Part shown: piece after piece, positions 1-7,933 of the stretch
Layout: each line of letters starts with the position of its first letter
Numbering within the stretch: the stretch's first letter is position 1
NCBI GenBank assembly: GCA_013178095.1
Contig: JABLXK010000003.1
Coordinates: 124,001-188,000, forward strand
Direction: 5' to 3'
Source of the DNA: Anaerolineae bacterium
Lineage (GTDB): Bacteria > Chloroflexota > Anaerolineae > Anaerolineales > Anaerolineaceae
DNA length: 64,000 bases
Translations under genes and position numbers: made by a program
Notes under the pieces: model-generated
Seen by the model: only the letters and a program-made list of their open reading frames with translations
Databases searched by the model: none
Told to the model about the DNA's origin: nothing

Positions 1-4
1 ATTA

Positions 5-20
5 GCCTGATTGTTCAGGC
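5..20. promoter_or_regulatory. Short inverted repeat upstream of the SorC-type regulator
   Basis: GCCTGA and TCAGGC flank a 4-base loop, 35 bases before the regulator start. It could be an operator for the regulator itself or the end of a terminator of a gene lying outside the window; nothing distinguishes the two. Confidence 0.35.
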
Positions 21-54
21 GGATAAATAAAATAAAGAGGTCTAAAAAAATATT

Positions 55-1020
55 ATGACGCGCATTGACGAAATCGGAAAATTGGTCCAGATCGCCCGGC
101 AATATTATGAGCAGAATCTCACCCAGGATGAGATTGCCGCCAATTTCGGGCTATCGCGGCCCACGGTTTCGCGCATGCTTAAAAGAGCACTCGAAGAAAA
201 AATTGTCTTTATCAACATCATCGACCCCTTCAGCCGCAGCACGGATTATTCCGAGAAATTAAAAGACGCCTTGCAGCTCAAGCGCTGCATCGTCATTTCC
301 GGGCAGGTTGCCGAAGTGGGCGTTGCACGGCGGAACATTGCCCTGGCGGCCGCCGGGTATTTATACGAAATCATCCAACCCGGCGACGTGGTCGGAATCG
401 GCTGGGGGCGAACACTTTATGAGCTGGCCAATAATATCGAACCGCAGCCTGCGCGGGATGTGCTGTTCGTGCCCATGCTGGGCGGGATCGGGCAGATCAA
501 GCCCAGCCTGCAGGTGCACAGCATCATCCAAAAGATCAGCGATGCTTTCGGCGGGCGCTGGATGCAATATCACGTTCCGGGCATATTGGATAACAAAACC
601 CTGCGCGAGCAATTGCTGCAAACCAACGATGTACAGGAAATGCAGCAATTATGGAAAAAGATGAACAAGGCGGTGGTCGGTATCGGCGAATCGCCCAGCA
701 GCAGCGAGATCATCTTCCAGGATAACGTGGACGATACCGAGAAAATCGGATTAATGGAACAAGGCGCAGTCGGCGACATCTGCATGCGCTTTTTCAACAA
801 AGACGGATATCCGGTATCCTACATCAAGCAGGATATCATGAGCATCGAGCTGGAGGATCTGGCGCGCGTGCCGGACGTGATCGCTGTTGCGGCCGGCGAG
901 CAGAAGGTGGCGGCTATCATCGGCGCCTGCCGCGCGAAATACGTCAACACGCTCATCACCGACGAGATGACCGCCGTGCGTGTGCTGGAAAAATTGGCGG
1001 GCGAAAGCCCCGCGCGTTAA
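55..1020 (+). CDS. SorC/DeoR-family sugar-binding transcriptional regulator
   Basis: A 321-residue one-component regulator. Residues about 23-44 form a helix-turn-helix (QDEIAANFGLSRPTVSRML), and the remainder resembles the sugar-phosphate-binding domain of the SorC family, with the phosphate-loop motif GIGWGRT at residues 114-120. Family members sense a phosphorylated sugar and control a sugar-use operon. A GAGG sequence lies 13 bases before the ATG, which is a long spacing. The stop codon overlaps the end of the convergent GH13 gene by 4 bases. The target operon is not visible: either the convergent glycosidase or genes outside the window. Family assignment is firm; the effector is unknown. 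Confidence 0.88.
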   Translation: MTRIDEIGKLVQIARQYYEQNLTQDEIAANFGLSRPTVSRMLKRALEEKIVFINIIDPFSRSTDYSEKLKDALQLKRCIVISGQVAEVGVARRNIALAAAGYLYEIIQPGDVVGIGWGRTLYELANNIEPQPARDVLFVPMLGGIGQIKPSLQVHSIIQKISDAFGGRWMQYHVPGILDNKTLREQLLQTNDVQEMQQLWKKMNKAVVGIGESPSSSEIIFQDNVDDTEKIGLMEQGAVGDICMRFFNKDGYPVSYIKQDIMSIELEDLARVPDVIAVAAGEQKVAAIIGACRAKYVNTLITDEMTAVRVLEKLAGESPAR

Positions 1021-2393
1021 TCCCGACCAAGTTCCAGAATAGCTCCCCAATGCGCGTCCACCGCGTCCACGCGCAGATGCCCCCTCTCAATCGGCCAGCG
1101 CTTATTCCCATTCAATACATCCACCGCTTCAACTGTATTTTCCGGTAATTGCAGGTCAAAAGCCGCGGGTTGTCCGGCGGCGTTGGAAAGCACCACCACA
1201 TACTGGTCAGCGGTGAAACGCGCGAAAGCCAGTTGCTCGTGGCTGACGAATAATTGCCGGTAAGCGCCGTGGCGCAGGGCGGGCAGGGCGGCGCGCAGCG
1301 CGGCCAGGCGCTGGATGAACTGCGGCAGATCCGGCTGTGGCGCGCTGCGTTCCATTTCAGCCAACTCCAGGCAGGGGCGCAGGGCAGAATCGTCCTGCGG
1401 CGTGCGGCTGCCGGCCAGGCCCCATTCACTGCCATAGTAGATGGAGGGCACGCCGGGCATAGTGAACAGCAGCAGATACAACGGGCGCAGCAGGGCGGGA
1501 TTGCTGAATCTGCCAGCCACGCGGTCCACGTCGTGATTGTCCACGAAATTGTACAAGGGAATATCTTTATAAATACCTTCCGGGCCAAACTCGCGGTTAA
1601 GCGAGTAAGCGATCTCGAAGTAATTCTTGTCCACCAGGCTGGAATACAGGCCTTTAAAAGCTTCGTAATTGGTGACCGAATCCAGGGTCTGCGGGTTGGC
1701 CCATTGTGCATAATCCCCGTGCACCACTTCGCCCAGCAGCCAAAAATCCGCTTTCAGCGCGCGGCAGAAAGCTGCCAGCTCGCGCAGAAAATCCATATCC
1801 AGGCAATACGCCACATCCAGGCGCAGCCCATCGATGGCAAACTTGTTCACCCAGGTGCGCACTGCTTCGAAAATGTGCTCCCGCACCTGCGGATTGCGCA
1901 GATTGAGCTGCACCAGGTCATAGTGGCCTTCCCAGGGCTGGTAAGTAAAAGCATCGCCGTAGGGGCTTTGCGCATCGAAACGCACGCCCTCGAACCAGCC
2001 GGCGTATGGCGAAGCCGGGCCGTTTTGCTGCAGGTCGCGGAAAGCCCAAAAATCGCGCCCGACGTGATTAAAGACCCCATCCAGGATTAGGCGCATGCCG
2101 CCGGCGTGGATTTCGGCTGAAAGGCGCGCCAGGTCAGCATTGGCGCCCAGGCGGCGGTCGACATGGTAATAATCGGCCGTGTCGTAACCGTGCGCGCTGG
2201 ATTCGAACAGCGGGCCCAGATAAAGCGCGTTGGCGCCCAGCGCGCGCACGTGCGGCAGCCAGCGGCCGACCTTTTCCAAGCGGTCAAGCGGTGCACTCTT
2301 GAAGTCATTGCGCCGCGGCGCTCCGCAAAAACCGAGCGGATAAATATGGTAGAAGACGGCATCGATTGCCCAGTCAGGTTGTGTCAAATTCAT
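1017..2393 (-). CDS. GH13 alpha-amylase-family glycosidase (cyclomaltodextrinase/neopullulanase-like)
   Basis: A 458-residue alpha-glucan hydrolase without signal peptide, so probably cytoplasmic. All four GH13 motifs are present: DGVFNHVG at 105-112, RLDVA at 191-195 with the nucleophile Asp193, the acid Glu222 in LLGEVV, and FVDNHD at 283-288 with the transition-state Asp288. There is no extra N-terminal starch-binding domain, so it is shorter than typical neopullulanases. AAGGAG lies 7 bases before the ATG. It is the second gene behind a TetR regulator on the same strand and has its own copy of the ATACC-N4-GGTAT operator (2411-2431). Likely role: intracellular breakdown of malto-oligosaccharides or cyclodextrins. 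Exact specificity cannot be read. Confidence 0.9.
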   Translation of the reverse strand: MNLTQPDWAIDAVFYHIYPLGFCGAPRRNDFKSAPLDRLEKVGRWLPHVRALGANALYLGPLFESSAHGYDTADYYHVDRRLGANADLARLSAEIHAGGMRLILDGVFNHVGRDFWAFRDLQQNGPASPYAGWFEGVRFDAQSPYGDAFTYQPWEGHYDLVQLNLRNPQVREHIFEAVRTWVNKFAIDGLRLDVAYCLDMDFLRELAAFCRALKADFWLLGEVVHGDYAQWANPQTLDSVTNYEAFKGLYSSLVDKNYFEIAYSLNREFGPEGIYKDIPLYNFVDNHDVDRVAGRFSNPALLRPLYLLLFTMPGVPSIYYGSEWGLAGSRTPQDDSALRPCLELAEMERSAPQPDLPQFIQRLAALRAALPALRHGAYRQLFVSHEQLAFARFTADQYVVVLSNAAGQPAAFDLQLPENTVEAVDVLNGNKRWPIERGHLRVDAVDAHWGAILELGRD

Positions 2394-2410
2394 TTGATTA
2401 CTCCTTATGT

Positions 2411-2431
2411 ATACATACCGTTAGGTATACT
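2411..2431. promoter_or_regulatory. Putative TetR operator before the GH13 gene
   Basis: The palindromic core ATACC-GTTA-GGTAT (2415-2428) lies between the TetR stop and the GH13 start. The same core with a longer perfect arm sits just upstream of the TetR gene (3022-3043), so both are probably bound by that TetR protein. Confidence 0.6.
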
Positions 2432-2448
2432 ACCATGCAAAAAAAAAA

Positions 2449-3015
2449 TTAAGAAAAAATTCCGTGCATGAACTGGTGGATCAGGCGGTAGACGAAATCG
2501 TTGTTCAATTCCGCGTATCCGTTCAACGAGAGCATGATGTAGGTGTTGATGATCCCCAGAAAGGAAGCCGCATAAGCCTGGTGGCGGCCTTGCATATTGC
2601 CATGATCCTGCGCGGCGCGCCTGAAGAGCTCCTCCAGCATGGCTTGCTGGCGTTCGTTGAGCGGGCGGGTGGCTTTGAAAGCTTCGCTATCCTGCGGGGC
2701 AAACCACATGGAAAGGTAGAAGCGGTAGAAGCGCGGATAAGTACGCGCGAAGGAAAAATAGCATTGCGCCACCGCGCGCAGGGACAATGTGACGTCGCCT
2801 TGATAATCCGCTGCAACTTCGAGCGTCTCGAAGAATGGATCGAGATATTGCTTCAACAGCGTTTCCAGCAAACCGCTCTTGCTGCCGAAATAGTGATAGA
2901 GCGTGGGCTTCCTCACCCCGGCCGCGTCGCTGACCGCCTGCACGCCCACAGCATCGTAGCCATTGGCGGCAAACAATTCCAGCGCGCAATCCAGCAATTT
3001 TTCACGGTTTTCCAT
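2449..3015 (-). CDS. TetR/AcrR-family transcriptional regulator
   Basis: A repressor of 188 residues from the ATG at 3015. The N-terminal helix-turn-helix reads VSDAAGVRKPTLYHYFG, the classical TetR recognition helix; the rest is the helical ligand-binding domain. An in-frame start 12 codons upstream is open, but it would run through the operator palindrome 3022-3043, so the ATG is preferred. The next gene downstream on the same strand is the GH13 glycosidase, and matching operators precede both, so the protein probably represses itself and the glycosidase. A TetR protein controlling a glycosidase is less usual than LacI or SorC. Confidence 0.88.
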   Translation of the reverse strand: MENREKLLDCALELFAANGYDAVGVQAVSDAAGVRKPTLYHYFGSKSGLLETLLKQYLDPFFETLEVAADYQGDVTLSLRAVAQCYFSFARTYPRFYRFYLSMWFAPQDSEAFKATRPLNERQQAMLEELFRRAAQDHGNMQGRHQAYAASFLGIINTYIMLSLNGYAELNNDFVYRLIHQFMHGIFS

Positions 3016-3021
3016 ACCGAA

Positions 3022-3043
3022 CAGTATACCAGTCGGTATACTG
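3022..3043. promoter_or_regulatory. TetR operator palindrome (autoregulation)
   Basis: Nine-base arms CAGTATACC and GGTATACTG are perfectly complementary around a 4-base centre (AGTC), 7 bases upstream of the TetR start codon. The core is repeated before the GH13 gene. Confidence 0.7.
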
Positions 3044-3138
3044 ATTGTCAAGGACAGTTGCCGTGACTCATGGATCGATTTTTAAAAAAAGAAAGGATTG
3101 GGTTGAGTGCAACACCCCCACAACGGCGATTGAATGAG

Positions 3139-3714
3139 TTATTCAACCGGCTCGCCGGCGCTTTTGTGCCATTTGCCGAACTTGATGTCCAGCAGCCTGG
3201 GAATGTAAATCCGGTTGAGCGCGAGGTAGCCGCATTCCTCGAACCCGGCCTTGCGGATGGCTTTATCGGCGGCAATCAACTCCAGCTCAGTGTCGATGTA
3301 GATACGTGTTTTTTCCACCCCGAAAGCTTCGATCAACCGATCGCAAAACAACTTTAAACAATAACTGTAATAACCCTGGTTACGGAAAGCGTCATTGGTG
3401 CGGCAGAAGAAAATCCAGTAAGTCCGCGGGTCGTGAATTTTGCGGGGAATGTGGTTGGGCGGGGGCGTTTGGGGTGTGGAGCACCAGATGTAATTGATCC
3501 AGTCTTTTCCATTGTGCAGCAGGTAGCCGATAAAACCCTTGCTTAATAGGTTTGATAATTGCGCCTGCCGGCTGCGCTCGCTGAAGTACTTTTTAATGAT
3601 CGACTCATCAATGCGGGAGTATTGCTGTCCGCTTTCAAGACGGGCATCGTTCACCCAATCCCCGGGGAGTTTGTATACCGTGTAGCGTTTATCCAGCGTG
3701 AGGGGCTTGAACAT
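3139..3714 (-). CDS. GNAT-family N-acetyltransferase
   Basis: An acyltransferase-fold protein of 191 residues. The acetyl-CoA binding loop appears as RNQGYYS after the TYWIFFCRT strand, followed by the helix KLFCDRLIEAFG and a YIDTELE strand. The ATG at 3714 overlaps the stop of the preceding FemAB-like gene as TGATG, so the two are translationally coupled; a GTG one codon upstream is also possible. The neighbouring pyruvyl transferase, FemAB-like protein and flippase suggest an acyl modification of a surface polymer, but the acceptor is unknown. Confidence 0.72.
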   Translation of the reverse strand: MFKPLTLDKRYTVYKLPGDWVNDARLESGQQYSRIDESIIKKYFSERSRQAQLSNLLSKGFIGYLLHNGKDWINYIWCSTPQTPPPNHIPRKIHDPRTYWIFFCRTNDAFRNQGYYSYCLKLFCDRLIEAFGVEKTRIYIDTELELIAADKAIRKAGFEECGYLALNRIYIPRLLDIKFGKWHKSAGEPVE

Positions 3715-4697
3715 CACATCAATTTCTTGACCATTTGGATGGATTTGTCCAGCAGATGCATGCCGGCGTATTTTTTCAGCGCGTAATAGGGCGTTTGCAC
3801 GGCGCCGAAACTGCGGAAGACGATCTCGATATTCTGCAGCATGGAACCCTCAAAATCGTACATGCGCGACTGGCCGGCGGCATCCCGGATGGATTGCCAC
3901 ATAGCCAGGATATTAGCGCCGCTTTTGCGCAGCCCCAGGTCGCCGCCCTGGATCAGGTTGTAGGTGCAATGTTGATCGAAGACCACGTACAGGCTGGAAT
4001 GCACCAGGCCGGTCTGGTCGGCCGCGACGTACAACCGCCGGGCATGATGCGCCCGGCAAGTTGCGTCAAGGCTGCGGATGGCTTCGGCGGAACCTTTGAA
4101 GATAGTCGCGGGCAGCGAGATGCGGATGGTTTCAATGAAAGCCTCGATGTCGTCCGATTCGCGCACCTCCACGCCGGAATTTTGCGCCTTGGAGATCTTA
4201 TTGCGATATTTGGAGGTGATGCCCTCATAAATCCGCCCGATGTCTGAAAGGTCATCGAACAGGTAGGTGTAGCGCACTTCAGAGGAATATCCTGCCCAGA
4301 TGAAAGGCAGCAGGTTGGTGTACGAATGGTGGCAGCGCATGTTGAGATACGCACAGCGCGGGATGCGCGGAATGATGGCGTTCAGGGCTTCGATCTGGGT
4401 GGAGATTTTGGAATACTCTTTGACATCCTCAAAGGGTTGAAAGATCGGCCCGAGGGTTTGGGTGTAGCGCGGCAGCATGGAAACGGTGAAAGGGCCTTTC
4501 CTGCCCGTCACGATGGGCAGCCCGCACACGATGCCCTTGCCGTTGCGCGCCAGGATGATCTTGAAACGTTCGGGGCAAACCGTTTGCAGCCACCAGGAAT
4601 ATGAAAAAACCGAGCCTTGCGGCGAGGAGGCGTTGAACGCATCCCATTCCGTGAAATCGGAACTGCCATCCAGAATTTCAATCGCGTATTCAGCCAT
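3714..4697 (-). CDS. FemAB/BioF2-like GNAT acyltransferase (polysaccharide cluster)
   Basis: A 327-residue double-GNAT protein of the kind found in capsule and exosortase clusters. The N-terminal half has FSYSWWLQTV and an IVCGLPIV strand; the second half has YRNKISKAQ, the region where FemAB-like proteins bind substrate, and RRLYVAADQTGLVHSSLYVV. It overlaps the next GNAT gene and starts 6 bases after the end of the pyruvyl transferase gene, so the three minus-strand genes form one operon. Known family members transfer amino acids or acyl groups to cell wall or polysaccharide sugars. The specific donor and acceptor cannot be told. Confidence 0.75.
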   Translation of the reverse strand: MAEYAIEILDGSSDFTEWDAFNASSPQGSVFSYSWWLQTVCPERFKIILARNGKGIVCGLPIVTGRKGPFTVSMLPRYTQTLGPIFQPFEDVKEYSKISTQIEALNAIIPRIPRCAYLNMRCHHSYTNLLPFIWAGYSSEVRYTYLFDDLSDIGRIYEGITSKYRNKISKAQNSGVEVRESDDIEAFIETIRISLPATIFKGSAEAIRSLDATCRAHHARRLYVAADQTGLVHSSLYVVFDQHCTYNLIQGGDLGLRKSGANILAMWQSIRDAAGQSRMYDFEGSMLQNIEIVFRSFGAVQTPYYALKKYAGMHLLDKSIQMVKKLM

Positions 4698-4703
4698 TGA
4701 TGC

Positions 4704-6053
4704 CTATTCTACCGACTTTTCCGCCAACTCTCTCAGGAGCGTGAAGTTGAGTTCGGCTTTCTTTTTGACGCCCACCAGGTTCTGTTCAATACGCTGGCGG
4801 ATGGCGGCGCGTTCCTGCCATGCGCCGGATATGACCGCCAGCAGCTTTTCCTTGTCGTTCGGGTCACAGAACAGGTCTGTGATGCCCATCAACCTGGCGA
4901 TCCCCAGCAGCTTGTGGCCTTTGGGCGGGAAGCCGTAATCAACAATCACGGTGGGGACGCCCTGTGAAAGCCCGGAAATGGCGGCGTGCAGGCGGCCGCT
5001 GACCAGGAAATCCAGCCCGGCTAGGATGCCGCGCATGGTTTCGGGGTCGTAGGCTTTGGACAGCACCTTCAGCAGCGCTTTATCCGCGCTTTCGGGCATG
5101 GCCGCGTAGATCTGCTTGCAGATGACGTGATCGGGGCCGGGGATCAGGCCGCCGTCCGGCGCGATGCGGTTGGAATGCGAGATCAGGATCACCTGGACCT
5201 TCTGCCGGGTGAAGAAGCTGATCACTTCCAGAAAGTTGGCAAAGTCGGATTGTTCGCGCGGAACTTTATCAAAGGGCGGGGTGGGCATGTTCCAGCCGCT
5301 CACGATAAGGCCGACCTTGGGCCTGGCGGGATCGATGCCCTCGCCTTGCAATATCCGCGGAATGTCCGCCCCGCTATTTCGGCTGAACAGGAAAGACGGG
5401 CAGGCGGTATCGACAATCTTATGCGAGTCGATGCCGAAGTTCTTGAGGTAAAGCGAACTTTGCGGTTCGCGGTTGAGGATGACGGTCGCCCGGTTCAACA
5501 CGCGCTTGCCGATCGCCCGGTAGAGGAAATTCTTGGTGAATGGACCCGGCGAAGAAGCGAACAGCACCAGCGGTTTTTTCATCCAAAGCGCGAATTGCAG
5601 CTTGAAAGTCTCTTCAATGAAGCGGTTGAGAGGGGCGTTATCGCCATACAGGTCGCCGCTGAAATCGACCACCACGTCCGCCCAATCCAGTTGGGTCAGC
5701 AAGCGGCTGCCGGAAAGCAATTTCTTTGCGGGTTTTCCCAGCAAGGGTTTGATCAACGCGTAAATCCCAAACAGTAAAGTATCTTTCAGGGAGATCAGCA
5801 ACGTTCCCGGGCGGTAGGTCCAAAAGCGTTTGTGTGAGAGGCCGGTGATGGCGTAACGATCGAGAAATTCCGGCGAGAGCTGCAGGGTGGTGCGGATGGG
5901 GTCGGCCGGGAAACTTTTGCGCAGGTATTGGAACATCGGGTCGACGATCAGGTAATTACCGATGTTGGTTTTTTCCAACGCGCCCAGTTTCACCGAGGTG
6001 AGACCGATGATGAGGATATGCTTGTGTGCCGAGCTGTTTTCCGATTGAGCCAA
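4704..6053 (-). CDS. Polysaccharide pyruvyl transferase family protein
   Basis: Family PF04230/CsaB-like enzyme that adds pyruvate ketals from phosphoenolpyruvate to cell-surface glycans. The C-terminal hallmark is present: GRLHAAISGLSQGVPTVIVD followed by a GFPPKGHK segment; the N-terminal half has a HKHILIIGLTS strand and a GNYLIVD motif. The reading frame stays open to 6248, but that part runs back into the divergent flippase promoter and contains no conserved segment. I choose the TTG at 6053, preceded by GGGAGAG, giving about 449 residues. First gene of the minus-strand trio 6053-3139. Confidence 0.82.
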   Translation of the reverse strand: MAQSENSSAHKHILIIGLTSVKLGALEKTNIGNYLIVDPMFQYLRKSFPADPIRTTLQLSPEFLDRYAITGLSHKRFWTYRPGTLLISLKDTLLFGIYALIKPLLGKPAKKLLSGSRLLTQLDWADVVVDFSGDLYGDNAPLNRFIEETFKLQFALWMKKPLVLFASSPGPFTKNFLYRAIGKRVLNRATVILNREPQSSLYLKNFGIDSHKIVDTACPSFLFSRNSGADIPRILQGEGIDPARPKVGLIVSGWNMPTPPFDKVPREQSDFANFLEVISFFTRQKVQVILISHSNRIAPDGGLIPGPDHVICKQIYAAMPESADKALLKVLSKAYDPETMRGILAGLDFLVSGRLHAAISGLSQGVPTVIVDYGFPPKGHKLLGIARLMGITDLFCDPNDKEKLLAVISGAWQERAAIRQRIEQNLVGVKKKAELNFTLLRELAEKSVE

Positions 6054-6275
6054 ATTCTCTCCCGTCCAATTCAGGCATGCCGAATTGCCGTTTTTTATGT
6101 GTGATCTGCGTGGAATTATAAACAATAAAAACCGATTTACAGCCGCTATTTCCAGGTGTTGCCACGCGCAGAGAGAGAAGCCCCACGGCAGACGCCGCCA
6201 AATTGGCGGCGGATGGGTGATAGAATACTCTCGGTTTTCCGAAGACAACTTGCATCAGACAGGAAAAAACAAATC
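6054..6275. promoter_or_regulatory. Divergent intergenic region between pyruvyl transferase and flippase
   Basis: About 220 bases between two oppositely transcribed polysaccharide genes, so both promoters must lie here. A possible -10 for the flippase, TAGAAT, is at 6221-6226. No clear operator was recognised. Confidence 0.35.
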
Positions 6276-7823
6276 ATGACCCTACCCGATCAAAACGAGC
6301 CGCAAGGTTACGCGAAAAAGGACGCCCATTTCTTTTCGGATGTACTGAAACTGGTAACCGGCAGCTCCGTCATTCAGGTCATCCGCATCGTGCTCTCACC
6401 CATCCTCAGCCGCCTGTTCGCGCCCGACGCGTTCGGCGTGCTGCAAAACTACCTGGCGATCGCCAAGCCGGTGGGGGTCAATTCCTCGCTGCGCTACGAA
6501 CGGGCGATCATGCTGCCCAAGGACCGCAAGTACGCCGCCAACATGTTCGTGCTGGCGATGGGGCTTTCCGTGCTGGTTTCGCTGCTGCTGCTGGTTTTGG
6601 TCTGGCTGGGCGGCGGGTGGTTTGCCAACGTCCTGAATTCGCCTGCGTTGGCCAAGTACCTGTGGTTCCTGCCGCTCTCGGTGGCCGCTATCGGCATCTT
6701 CGAGGCGCTGCGCCAATGGAATTCGTTGGAAAGGAAATACACGCGCCTCTCGATCACCCAGATCTGGAACGAGGTGCTGGGGGACGGGCTGACGGCGGGA
6801 TTCGGTTTTGCCGGATTCACCGGCGGCGGTCTGATGATCGGCATGCAGGTGGTCGGGCAGATCGGCTCCACACTGGCGTTTTTCGGTATGGTTTTTAAAG
6901 AGGACGCCAAATACATCAAGGACAGCTTCGATTGGGCGATTGTCAGGCAAGGGCTATATGAATACCGCCGGCTGCCCATGTTCAACATGGTCAGCAACCT
7001 GATCAACAACGCCGCGCTGTACATCCCCGGCATGCTGCTCTCGGCGTATTTCTCCACCACCGAGGCCGGATATTACGCCATGGGCAACAATGCCATCCGC
7101 CTGCCGGTCACCGTGATCGGCAATTCGCTGGGGCAGGTATTCTTTCAGCGCGGCGCGAAAGCCTACCACGAGCACGGCCTGAAATCCATCATGGAAGGCA
7201 CCATGAAATACCTGATCCTGATGAGCATGTTCCCGATGCTGCTGATTGCCATCATCGGCAAGGAAATGTTCGTGCTGGCGTTCGGCGCTTCGTGGGCGGA
7301 CGCAGGCGTGTATTCCCAGATCCTCAGCTTATGGGTGTTCCTGGTGTTCATCGTCTCGCCCATCAGCTATGTGCCGAACATCGTGGACCGCAACGGCGAA
7401 TTCATGGTGCTGAACATCGTCAACCTGATCACGCGCGTGCTCTCGCTGGTGATCGGCGGGGTGAAGGGCGACGTGTATTTGGGGTTGTGGCTATTCACCC
7501 TGAGCGGCATCCTGGTATACGGCTACATGATGTTCTGGATCAACGGGATTTCGGGCATGCGCGCTGCGCAGACGGTTAAATACCTTTCCAAAACCTTCAT
7601 CGGCTGCCTGCCGTTCCTGCTGGCGGTGGCGGCCTTCAAACTGTGGAACCCGGTGCCACACGTGCCGGTGACCGGCCTGAAGTTTCCGCTGGATTATTTG
7701 GCGTTGATGCTGGCGGCTTTGGCTGCCGGTCTGGTTTACGTGTATCTATACATCCTGCGCGACAAGACCATCAAATCGGAATTTGTGCGTTTGTTCAGCT
7801 TCAGGAAGCATGACAAAAAATAA
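6276..7823 (+). CDS. Wzx-like oligosaccharide flippase (MOP superfamily)
   Basis: A 515-residue integral membrane protein with about 12-14 hydrophobic segments, of the polysaccharide export/flippase family that moves lipid-linked oligosaccharide units across the cytoplasmic membrane. The N-terminal pattern (VTGSSVIQVIRIVLSPILSR, RLFAPDAFGVLQNY) and the second-half GYYAMGNNAIRLPVTVIGNS are typical. ATG at 6276 follows an AGGAAA sequence; a longer open frame from 6156 has no ribosome site and overlaps the divergent promoter region. It is the only clear polymer-export protein here; no Wzy or Wzz is recognisable, though the large membrane proteins at 7934 and 34835 might act in assembly. Confidence 0.88.
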   Translation: MTLPDQNEPQGYAKKDAHFFSDVLKLVTGSSVIQVIRIVLSPILSRLFAPDAFGVLQNYLAIAKPVGVNSSLRYERAIMLPKDRKYAANMFVLAMGLSVLVSLLLLVLVWLGGGWFANVLNSPALAKYLWFLPLSVAAIGIFEALRQWNSLERKYTRLSITQIWNEVLGDGLTAGFGFAGFTGGGLMIGMQVVGQIGSTLAFFGMVFKEDAKYIKDSFDWAIVRQGLYEYRRLPMFNMVSNLINNAALYIPGMLLSAYFSTTEAGYYAMGNNAIRLPVTVIGNSLGQVFFQRGAKAYHEHGLKSIMEGTMKYLILMSMFPMLLIAIIGKEMFVLAFGASWADAGVYSQILSLWVFLVFIVSPISYVPNIVDRNGEFMVLNIVNLITRVLSLVIGGVKGDVYLGLWLFTLSGILVYGYMMFWINGISGMRAAQTVKYLSKTFIGCLPFLLAVAAFKLWNPVPHVPVTGLKFPLDYLALMLAALAAGLVYVYLYILRDKTIKSEFVRLFSFRKHDKK

Positions 7824-7933
7824 TCTCAGGCATCCCCGCCCGGCTCTGCCAGCAGTTTGCATTGCGAGTGTTATTTTATATTAAGGTGGCGCGGAGGCCA
7901 AACAATCACCCGCTTTTTGCCTGGGCGGATGGT

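Noticed and set aside
6054..6248. N-terminal extension of the pyruvyl transferase to the ATG at 6248
   Set aside because: It would occupy the divergent promoter region and has no conserved segment; the TTG at 6053 has a ribosome site right before the conserved start.
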